From: Syntrophaceae bacterium
GTDB lineage: Bacteria > Desulfobacterota > Desulfomonilia > Desulfomonilales > Desulfomonilaceae
NCBI GenBank assembly: GCA_014874425.1
Contig: JACWAG010000313.1
Location: 1 to 21,559, forward strand
DNA length: 21,559 bases
Direction: 5' to 3'
This document shows positions 15,314-21,559 of this stretch, piece after piece (the first letter of the stretch is position 1; the number at the start of each line of letters is the position of its first letter). Made by a program: the position numbers and the translations under genes. The notes beneath the pieces are model-generated. The model was not told the origin of the DNA. It ran no database searches and saw only the letters and a list, made by a program, of their open reading frames with translations.

Positions 15314-16498
15314 ATGATCGGAGTATCAAAGCTTTACTGCGGCGCGGTCGAGGCGTCGGATCCTTTGCGCTATGGACGAATGTCAAAGGACCTGCCTTCA
15401 CATCTGCTTCAGTTTTCCAAGGATAAGAAGCCGGTAGTAGTCTGGAATGTCACTCAACGGTGTAATCTTAAATGCGTCCACTGTTATTCACGTTCTGAGG
15501 ACAGGAAATACTCGAATGAACTGTCTACTGATGAAGGTATTCAACTCCTTGACGATCTGGCTGGATTTGGTTCCCCTGTAGTTCTTTTTTCCGGAGGTGA
15601 GCCGCTGATTCGGCCCGACATTCTGAAATTGATCCAGCACGCGACGGTTTCCGGTATGAGGGCGGTTCTCTCAACCAACGGCACCTTGATTGATGAGTCT
15701 ATAGCCACTAAGCTCAAAGACATCGGGTTGTCATACGTAGGAATAAGCCTAGATGGTCTTCAAAAGGTTCACGACTCATTCAGAGGTGTAGACGGGACTT
15801 TTGAACGCGTCTTGAGGGCCATAAACAACTGCAAGGCGGCTGGTCTGAAGGTTGGGCTTAGGTTCACAATCAATAAGAGAAATTTCCAGGAAATAGATGG
15901 TATATTCGATCTTGTCGATAAACTTCAGATACCCAGGATCTGTTTTTACCATCTGGTTTATGCCGGTAGAGGCGCTGATCTTATGAATGAGGACTTGGAC
16001 CACAAACAAACCAGAAAAGTGGTCGATCTGATAATTGATAGGACGATGGCTCTTCACGGGAAAGGTATGGCTGTTGAAGTTCTGACGGTCGATAACCACG
16101 CTGACGGACCTTATATCTACATTAGACTCTTAAAAGAGAACCCCGATCGGGCCAGGCAAGTCCTTGAACTGCTCCAGATGAATGAAGGAAACAGTTCTGG
16201 CCGAGGGATTGGCTGCGTGTCTTGGGATGGAACTGTCCACGCTGACCAGTTCTGGAGGCATCACAGTTTTGGAAATATTCGAGATCGCCCTTTTAGCAGG
16301 ATCTGGACAAACCCCAACGATGAACTGTTACAGAAGCTGAAACAGAAAAAAAATTTTGTTCATGGGCGTTGCGCATCCTGTAACTGGTTGGATATTTGTG
16401 GTGGAAATTTCAGGGTTCGGGCTGAAGCCGCACTCGGGGACCTCTGGGCGCCAGACCCGGCATGTTATCTCACTGATGAGGAAATAGGACTTACTTAG
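15314..16498 (+). CDS. ahbC: 12,18-didecarboxysiroheme deacetylase (radical SAM, AhbC)
   Basis: AhbC removes the two acetate side chains of didecarboxysiroheme to give iron-coproporphyrin III in the siroheme-dependent heme pathway of sulfate reducers and archaea; AhbD then makes heme. The 394-residue product shows the radical SAM cluster motif CNLKCVHC (C50, C54, C57), LFSGGEPLIRPD, and LSYVGISLDG. The C-terminal region has extra cysteines typical of an auxiliary cluster domain: GIGCVSWDG, GRCASCNWLDICGGN and DPACYLTDEE. The N-terminus MIGVSKLYCGAVEASDPLRYGR and the block HLLQFSKDKKPVVVWNVT are, as I remember them, characteristic of AhbC rather than AhbD or NirJ. AGGAG precedes the ATG at nine bases. 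AhbA, AhbB and AhbD are not in the window. Confidence 0.88.
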   Translation: MIGVSKLYCGAVEASDPLRYGRMSKDLPSHLLQFSKDKKPVVVWNVTQRCNLKCVHCYSRSEDRKYSNELSTDEGIQLLDDLAGFGSPVVLFSGGEPLIRPDILKLIQHATVSGMRAVLSTNGTLIDESIATKLKDIGLSYVGISLDGLQKVHDSFRGVDGTFERVLRAINNCKAAGLKVGLRFTINKRNFQEIDGIFDLVDKLQIPRICFYHLVYAGRGADLMNEDLDHKQTRKVVDLIIDRTMALHGKGMAVEVLTVDNHADGPYIYIRLLKENPDRARQVLELLQMNEGNSSGRGIGCVSWDGTVHADQFWRHHSFGNIRDRPFSRIWTNPNDELLQKLKQKKNFVHGRCASCNWLDICGGNFRVRAEAALGDLWAPDPACYLTDEEIGLT

Positions 16499-16529
16499 CG
16501 CGTAATTAGCGTCACACTGTCGTTGGTGC

Positions 16530-16566
16530 GGTCCCAGACCGTGGCCATGACATTCTTTTGTCTGGG
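16530..16566 (+). other. alternative hairpins before the TIM barrel gene
   Basis: GGTC-CCA-GACC (16530-16540) forms a short hairpin. The overlapping CCCAGAC (16533-16539) can instead pair with GTCTGGG (16560-16566) over a 20-base loop. The second arm ends just before the AAGGATAG ribosome binding site of the gene at 16582. There is no U-run, so it is not a classical terminator. Confidence 0.3.
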
Positions 16567-16581
16567 CAAGGATAGATCTAT

Positions 16582-17370
16582 ATGCTCTTGGGTGGTCACG
16601 TCCGAAATTCAGATGATATAGTATTTCTCAAAGAAAATGGATTTGACTTCGGAGAAGTGATCCTGAAAGACTGTGATGCGAGGCTTTACTGGAGCCGATT
16701 GGACGTTAGTCGACTTGTAGGGCCGGATTTCAGGCTTATCGCTCATGGGCCTCGCGAGGGAGACCCGACCAGTTTAAAAAACCTTTGGCAGAACTACCAC
16801 CCTGCGCTAAAAGCGACCATTGACACTACAGCCTTGATCAATGCCAATTTCTTAACAGTGCATCTTTGGATGGACCCGCGTTACGTTTCAGGGCCTCAAA
16901 TGATCGAGAAGAAAAGGGCGTTTAAAGATCTTTGTCTATATGCCATGGGCAAGGGAATTACATTGAGCCTGGAGAACCTGTCAGAAACGGCCTCCGACCT
17001 TGCTTATGCTCTGGATGACATTCTCAACTCCTCGATCACACTGGACATTGGTCATGGGCAATTGTTGACACAATTAAACACATCATTCGGAATTATTGCT
17101 CAACTTTCCGGAAAAATTCAGCATGTTCATATACACGACAATTCAGGCGGTAACGGTGTAAAAGATGACCTGCATTTGCCGATTGGTGATGGTATCATTG
17201 ATTTCGACGCTGTCTTAAAGGCGCTTTTAGATTCCGGTTATAATAAGACTTTTACGCTGGAACTGAAACGCCACGAATTGCTCGTCTCCAGACAGCGGCT
17301 GGTAAATATCGTTGAACGTGTTAGGACTCTACGCTCTGATATGGCTTTGGCTGATGTTCGGTTCGATTAA
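16582..17370 (+). CDS. xylose-isomerase-like TIM barrel protein (sugar phosphate isomerase/epimerase or AP endonuclease 2 family)
   Basis: The 262-residue protein has the metal-ligand pattern of the AP endonuclease 2/xylose-isomerase-like superfamily: AHGPREG (H55), TVHLW (H94), LSLENL (E131), LDIGHGQ (D155, H158), HVHIHDN (H181, H183), LHLPIGDGIIDF (H198) and TLELK (E227). Members are isomerases, epimerases or endonuclease IV; the missing DNA-binding loops and short length favour a small-molecule isomerase, with no substrate evident. AAGGAT lies eight bases before the ATG. It follows ahbC by 83 bases and precedes the bifunctional nuclease gene by 18 bases, so these may be co-transcribed. Confidence 0.82.
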   Translation: MLLGGHVRNSDDIVFLKENGFDFGEVILKDCDARLYWSRLDVSRLVGPDFRLIAHGPREGDPTSLKNLWQNYHPALKATIDTTALINANFLTVHLWMDPRYVSGPQMIEKKRAFKDLCLYAMGKGITLSLENLSETASDLAYALDDILNSSITLDIGHGQLLTQLNTSFGIIAQLSGKIQHVHIHDNSGGNGVKDDLHLPIGDGIIDFDAVLKALLDSGYNKTFTLELKRHELLVSRQRLVNIVERVRTLRSDMALADVRFD

Positions 17371-17388
17371 TTCGGAAAGAGGGATCAC

Positions 17389-17922
17389 ATGAAATTAGAA
17401 AAGAGTTTCAAGGAAATGACAATATCGGGCCTAGCCTCGGATTCCAGAAATATGCAGCCTGTTGTGATCCTGCGTGAAAAGGGAGGGGATCGGGAATTAT
17501 ACATCTGGATCGGTCCTGTCGAAGCTATGGCGTTGCAACGGGCCATTTCCAAAGAAGTCTTTCAACGACCCCTGACGCACGAATTGCTTCGAAATGTGAT
17601 CGAAAAGACCGGCTCACATATTGAGCATATAGAAATAGACGATCTGAAGGAACACACATATTATGCGACGATTTATATAAAGACCGCTGATTCAAAGTTA
17701 GTTACTGTAGACGCCAGGCCTTCTGATTCACTCGTGCTGGCGACCTGGGCCGGGGTAGCCATATTCGTCAACGAAGAGGTCATTGAAGGAATGTCTGATT
17801 CCGAACAGATTGATGAACCAAAGACTAAATTGGTACTCACTCAGGAGGATGTTGAACGAACAGATGAAGAGCTTACAAAAATTTTGGAACGAATGGACCC
17901 TGATGACCTTGGCAACGCTTGA
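17389..17922 (+). CDS. bifunctional nuclease family protein (DUF151)
   Basis: The 177-residue protein belongs to the BFN/DUF151 family, which was described as having nuclease activity in plants and is widespread in bacteria. Seen are PVVILREKGGDRELYIWIGPVEA (about 24-46; the family pattern of a strand followed by IGxxEA), LLRNVIEKTGSHIEHIEIDDL, and DARPSDSLVLATWAGVAIFV (108-127). The C-terminus is a highly acidic tail and there is no UVR domain. GAGGGATC precedes the ATG. The biological role in bacteria is unclear; I cannot infer it from the neighbours. Confidence 0.9.
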   Translation: MKLEKSFKEMTISGLASDSRNMQPVVILREKGGDRELYIWIGPVEAMALQRAISKEVFQRPLTHELLRNVIEKTGSHIEHIEIDDLKEHTYYATIYIKTADSKLVTVDARPSDSLVLATWAGVAIFVNEEVIEGMSDSEQIDEPKTKLVLTQEDVERTDEELTKILERMDPDDLGNA

Positions 17923-18087
17923 ATATCATATTCCTTGGTTTCTTTTTCAATAAGAGTGTTCTTCCGTCTCTTGACATGTTCCAGAAAATCAGTCCACATT
18001 CCTCACCTATCATGACAACCTTAACTGCAAACCCAAAGGACTTAAAACGCATTTACAGACTAAGAACCTTAGTAGAATTCGACAGTC

Positions 18088-19542
18088 ATGTTGGGAGTTA
18101 AACCCAAACCAACAGCGAAGAAATCAGCAGCCATAGGCGTCGGCCCGTTTAGGCTTCTGAAATATTTCATCCTTTCAGGTTTTACTGTTATTGCCGCTGT
18201 AACGCTCTTACTGGGCGCGTTTTTGTACACCCGTAGCGTAGACACTCTTCTCAAAGGGGCGGAAAATTACGCTCGCCTCCTTGCAGAGAATCTCAATTAC
18301 AATATTTTCGTAGGATTTTATGCCCCGCTAAAAGCTCGAGGACTGAGCATGGACCTCAGAAAATGGGACCAATTTGGCGCTCTTGATTCGTTGATTAAGG
18401 ACTTCACTTACGGGCTTCGCATTGATCGGATCAAGATCATCGATAAAAACAAAAAAATCGTATACAGCACTGATTACGACTTGATAGGGAAATATGAGCC
18501 AGAAAATCAGGCTGTTGACGAAGCTCTGCTCAATGGTAAAGATCAGACCAAGATCAGGAGGGGAAAAAGATCCGCGACAAATTGGTACGGCGTGTGGCAA
18601 GCTGACACGTATTACCCATTAAGGGAAGGGACTGGAAATTATTGGATGTTGGGAGCCATATATGGCGTCATCCAGATAACTCAAGACGTAACAGACCAGT
18701 ACGTCAATGTTCAGCGTTATGTCGTAATCATTCTCCTTGTCGCAAGCGGCCTTATGGCGTTTCTTTTTGTGACTCTCACCTTGATCGTCCGTCGTGGAGA
18801 GCGGATTCTCATAGAAAGAGCCGAAGAGCAAAAGCTTCTTGAGGACAAGTTACAGCAATCCGAGAAGCTAGCTTCTATTGGTCAGATGGTTGCGACTATC
18901 GCTCATGAGATACGCAATCCATTGGGAATTATCAGATCGTCCGCGGAAGTTCTAGCCAACAAGGCGAACCCGGATGTCTCCAAAATCAAAAGATTCTCCA
19001 ACATAATTTTGGAGGAAGCTACAAGGCTCAGTCTAATCCTAACGGATTTCCTAGACTTCGCAAGGCCAAAATCTCCGGCGTCTAACCCGGTGGACGTAAG
19101 AGATATTGTGGCCCGTGTCAGGAATATTCTCGAACACGAAATCGCGTCTCGAAAAGTTTCGTGGTCGGAAACCGTTGAAGAATCAAAATATGAGCCTATA
19201 ATTCTTGGGGACTCGGACCTCCTGTATCAGGCGTTTCTGAACATAACCATGAATGCATTTGAGTTCATGGACGAGGGCGGCTCCTTCGAGATAACTATTC
19301 AACCGGAAGAATCGACTGTTAAAATAACTTTTGCTGATGATGGGCAGGGAATAAAAAAGGAAAATTTGAACAAAATATTCACACCTTTTTTCACCACTAA
19401 TCAAATGGGAACAGGTTTGGGACTTGCCGTAGTGCACAACATTGTTACAGCCCACAACGGTGAGATTAAAGTATCCAGCGAAGAGGGAGAAGGAGCGGTC
19501 TTCACGATCGTTCTTCCGAGAGAAGTCAACAAACGGGATTAA
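18088..19542 (+). CDS. membrane sensor histidine kinase (NtrB/ZraS/AtoS type)
   Basis: The 484-residue kinase has two membrane segments, about 25-47 and 211-234, enclosing a periplasmic sensor region of about 160 residues with text typical of a Cache/PAS-like fold (IKIIDKNKKIVYSTDYDLIG). A short coiled linker (ERAEEQKLLEDKLQQSEKL) leads to HisKA with H273 in IAHEIRNPLG, then the ATPase domain with N-box NITMNAFEF, G1 FADDGQGI, FTPFFTT and G2 GTGLGLAVV. A TAG in frame 15 bases upstream fixes the ATG as the first possible start; its ribosome binding site is poor. The gene lies 24 bases before the response regulator gene, its likely partner. The ligand is unknown. Confidence 0.93.
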   Translation: MLGVKPKPTAKKSAAIGVGPFRLLKYFILSGFTVIAAVTLLLGAFLYTRSVDTLLKGAENYARLLAENLNYNIFVGFYAPLKARGLSMDLRKWDQFGALDSLIKDFTYGLRIDRIKIIDKNKKIVYSTDYDLIGKYEPENQAVDEALLNGKDQTKIRRGKRSATNWYGVWQADTYYPLREGTGNYWMLGAIYGVIQITQDVTDQYVNVQRYVVIILLVASGLMAFLFVTLTLIVRRGERILIERAEEQKLLEDKLQQSEKLASIGQMVATIAHEIRNPLGIIRSSAEVLANKANPDVSKIKRFSNIILEEATRLSLILTDFLDFARPKSPASNPVDVRDIVARVRNILEHEIASRKVSWSETVEESKYEPIILGDSDLLYQAFLNITMNAFEFMDEGGSFEITIQPEESTVKITFADDGQGIKKENLNKIFTPFFTTNQMGTGLGLAVVHNIVTAHNGEIKVSSEEGEGAVFTIVLPREVNKRD

Positions 19543-19566
19543 ATCTAGTTTCCCCGAGGTTAGAAT

Positions 19567-20931
19567 ATGGCGAACGTCCTAGTAGTGGATGACGAGAGAA
19601 ATTACCTTTTCGTGTTGGAGGACCTGCTCACTGATGAAGGCTATAATGTTCTCACAGCGTCATCAGGAACTGAAGCGTTGGAAATATTGAGAGACCAGCA
19701 GGTTGACGCTGTACTTTCAGATATTAAAATGCCTGGTATGAACGGCATAGAACTCCTTGAAAGGGTTTTCGCAAACGACCCCGGACTGCCTGTGATTCTA
19801 ATGACTGCATTCGCAGAGGTCGATCAAGCCGTCTCCGCCATGAAAAAAGGGGCTATTGACCACATCCAGAAGCCATTCGATAACGACGACATCAAGCGTG
19901 CGGTAGCAAGGGCCGTTGAAAAAAGGAGCTTGGACAAAAACCTTCGGCGCATTAACTCTTCTGACTACGACCCCGTATGGGGAACCGTAATCGGGGTATC
20001 CGAAGCTATGGATCGTGTCTTCCAGATAGTGAAAAGGGTCGCAGACACTCCTGCCACCGTCTTGATTTCAGGCGAGTCGGGAACTGGAAAGGAAGTCATA
20101 GCCAAGGCTTTGCATAAGGCGTCTTCCCGCGCCTTAAAGGCGTTTGTCTCAATTAATTGCGCAGCAATCCCTGAAACTCTTCTCGAATCCGAATTGTTCG
20201 GCTATGAAAAGGGCGCGTTTACCGGGGCAGTGTCGACCAAACAGGGTAAGTTTGAAATTGCCGATAGTGGGGTCCTTTTTCTCGATGAAGTAGGAGAAAT
20301 GTCTCTCAACTTACAGGTAAAATTGTTGCGGGTCCTTCAGGAGCAAGAATTTCAAAGAGTTGGAGGAAACCGTGATATCCGTGTTGATGTAAGGCTGATC
20401 GCCGCAACCAACAAAGATCTGCGCGCGCAGGTAGACGCCGGATTATTCAGGTCGGACCTTTTTTTTCGTCTAAACGTTGTTCATGTGCCAATGCCTCCAT
20501 TGAGGGAGCGCATGACCGACATTCCGCTCTTGATTACATATTTCTTAAAAAAATTCTGTGCGCGTTTAGGAAGACAAATGCTGGAAATTCAGCCAGAAAC
20601 TATGAGGGTTCTTTGCACTTATTCATGGCCTGGGAATGTTCGGGAATTGGAAAACGCGATGGAATACGCTATTCTAATGTCTCAAGGGCATTCGATCACA
20701 ATTGAGGACCTGCCAAATCAGATTAGATCACATAAGACACCGGATTCGAGTCTTGATCTCAACTTGGAAGAAAACACCGGGCTTATGGACGCGTTGGACG
20801 CCATGGAAGAAAAGATGATCAGAGACGCTCTAAGAAAAGCTGGAGCGATCCAGGCACAGGCAGCCAAGATTCTTGGGATCTCAAGAAGCAACTTGCAGTA
20901 CAAGATGAAAAAATATGGGCTTCTTCAATAA
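19567..20931 (+). CDS. NtrC-family sigma-54-dependent response regulator
   Basis: The 454-residue activator has three domains. The receiver (1-120) has the acidic pair D8-D9, phosphoacceptor D52 in LSDIKMPGMNG, T80 and K102. The AAA+ domain has Walker A GESGTGKE (169-176), an intact GAFTGA loop (216-221) that contacts sigma-54, and Walker B GVLFLDE (235-241). The Fis-type helix-turn-helix is at 427-448 (QAQAAKILGISRSNLQYKM). GAGGT precedes the ATG. Intact GAFTGA means it should activate sigma-54 promoters when phosphorylated by the kinase encoded upstream. Target promoters are not evident in the window; I found no clear GG-N10-GC pair near by. Confidence 0.96.
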   Translation: MANVLVVDDERNYLFVLEDLLTDEGYNVLTASSGTEALEILRDQQVDAVLSDIKMPGMNGIELLERVFANDPGLPVILMTAFAEVDQAVSAMKKGAIDHIQKPFDNDDIKRAVARAVEKRSLDKNLRRINSSDYDPVWGTVIGVSEAMDRVFQIVKRVADTPATVLISGESGTGKEVIAKALHKASSRALKAFVSINCAAIPETLLESELFGYEKGAFTGAVSTKQGKFEIADSGVLFLDEVGEMSLNLQVKLLRVLQEQEFQRVGGNRDIRVDVRLIAATNKDLRAQVDAGLFRSDLFFRLNVVHVPMPPLRERMTDIPLLITYFLKKFCARLGRQMLEIQPETMRVLCTYSWPGNVRELENAMEYAILMSQGHSITIEDLPNQIRSHKTPDSSLDLNLEENTGLMDALDAMEEKMIRDALRKAGAIQAQAAKILGISRSNLQYKMKKYGLLQ

Positions 20932-20959
20932 TTCACATAACGCTAGAATTTATGATGGG

Positions 20960-20988
20960 TTGACACCATTTACGAATTACTTTATAAA
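20960..20988 (+). promoter_or_regulatory. sigma-70 promoter of the L,D-transpeptidase-like gene
   Basis: TTGACA (20960-20965), a 17-base spacer, and TATAAA (20983-20988) nearly match the consensus. Transcription would start about 55 bases before the ATG at 21051. ATGG-N7-CCAT (20955-20969) is a short dyad across the -35 box that could be an operator. Confidence 0.7.
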
Positions 20989-21050
20989 AAATGTGATTTC
21001 AGATTGATGCGTTGGTTTTCTCTGTAATCATGGAGAAGAGGGTCTTAACC

Positions 21051-21559
21051 ATGCGGAATCTTATAAAATATGGAGTATCTATTATCTTAAGTATGGCCAG
21101 CGTTACGATAGCTCAAGGTCAGTACTACGACGACAGTTATTATCAGGATGGTTCCAACAGTTACATGGAGGCGCAACAGCCTCGTTCTGGATACCAAAAT
21201 CAGGGGGCTTCAAGATATCAGGAACCGCCTAATACATATCCTTCCCCAAACTTGCAATATGATTCTAGAGACGCAGAGCGTATATTACGCGAGCAGATGA
21301 CGCGCACAACGGAACCTGACAATTCCGGTTACAATTCTCAACAACCGGAGATTTACGATAATTATTACGGACACCGTTTGCAGGATGAGGGTCAAATTCA
21401 GGGAGCGCTGTCCAACGCTCGAAATATCGGCTCCCTTATAAGGAACAAAAACGGCAAAGCGTTCATCATTATAGATAAGAGGAATTTTCAATACTATCTT
21501 TATGATAGGGAAGGTCGGCTATTACGCATAGGACCAGTTGCGATAGGCAAGGGTAAGAC
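21051..21559 (+). CDS. secreted L,D-transpeptidase-like protein (YkuD), truncated by window end
   Basis: The frame runs off the right edge after 169 codons. It begins MRNLIKYGVSIILSMASVTIAQG, a Sec signal peptide with probable cleavage after residue 21 or 23. Residues about 24-115 are a low-complexity linker rich in Tyr, Gln, Ser, Asn and Asp (for example QYYDDSYYQDGSNSY). The last part, KAFIIIDKRNFQYYLYDREG followed by RLLRIGPVAIGKGK, matches the opening strands of YkuD domains, which cross-link peptidoglycan or attach proteins to it. The catalytic HxxxxxxxCxR region lies beyond the window, so activity cannot be judged. AGAGGG lies about eight bases before the ATG; an in-frame ATG at 21030 lacks a binding site. 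Confidence 0.7.
   Translation, partial: MRNLIKYGVSIILSMASVTIAQGQYYDDSYYQDGSNSYMEAQQPRSGYQNQGASRYQEPPNTYPSPNLQYDSRDAERILREQMTRTTEPDNSGYNSQQPEIYDNYYGHRLQDEGQIQGALSNARNIGSLIRNKNGKAFIIIDKRNFQYYLYDREGRLLRIGPVAIGKGK

Noticed and set aside
17971..18000. TTGACA as -35 box of a kinase promoter
   Set aside because: The only -10 candidate at the right distance is CACATT (18-base spacer), which is too weak to list as a promoter.
17919..18101. 60-codon frame between the DUF151 gene and the membrane kinase
   Set aside because: It starts at TTG without a binding site, overlaps both neighbours and encodes nothing recognisable; the 165-base gap more likely holds the kinase promoter.

Overview
The window looks like a piece of a chromosome from a strictly anaerobic deltaproteobacterium (Desulfobacterota; a sulfate reducer or syntroph-like organism is my best guess). 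The main reason is a gene for AhbC, the radical SAM enzyme of the siroheme-dependent ('alternative') heme pathway, together with a heme/siroheme operon that also carries a cytochrome c assembly gene. The genus is inference. Gene density is high, no gap between genes exceeds about 170 bases, and I see no insertion sequence, prophage, CRISPR array, tRNA or rRNA.

Positions 1-5.6 kb (minus strand) hold a compact tetrapyrrole operon, read in the order precorrin-2 dehydrogenase (CysG N-terminal type), ccsA/hemX-like cytochrome c assembly protein, hemA, hemC and a cobA-hemD fusion. ccsA/hemA share an ATGA overlap and hemA/hemC overlap by 23 bases. These enzymes take glutamyl-tRNA toward uroporphyrinogen III and then, by methylation and oxidation, to sirohydrochlorin/siroheme; HemB and HemL are not in the window. 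AhbC at 15.3 kb acts downstream, on didecarboxysiroheme, so the two loci probably belong to one route to heme.

Positions 5.8-8.2 kb (minus strand) hold a closely spaced trio: a cysteine-containing protein of unknown function, a small ABC-type ATPase whose switch (H-loop) histidine is replaced by leucine, and a soluble PAS histidine kinase without an adjacent response regulator. This is the least explained part of the window. A 32-codon frame with a perfect ribosome binding site runs antisense into the 3' end of the kinase gene.

Positions 8.4-12.6 kb (plus strand) hold a secreted small protein, hypA (nickel insertion into hydrogenase), a PfpI/DJ-1 family protein, then pyrimidine genes: a dihydroorotase that resembles the CAD type, pyrB and pyrI (ATGA overlap). 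A strong symmetric hairpin with flanking A and T runs closes this unit and, from the other side, the convergent groES-groEL operon (12.6-14.6 kb), which is preceded by a CIRCE operator for HrcA.

Positions 14.75-17.9 kb (plus strand) hold a NUDIX hydrolase divergent from groES, ahbC, a xylose-isomerase-like TIM barrel protein and a DUF151 bifunctional nuclease. Positions 18.1-20.9 kb encode a membrane histidine kinase and its NtrC-type, sigma-54-activating response regulator. The window ends inside a secreted L,D-transpeptidase-like gene preceded by a near-consensus sigma-70 promoter.
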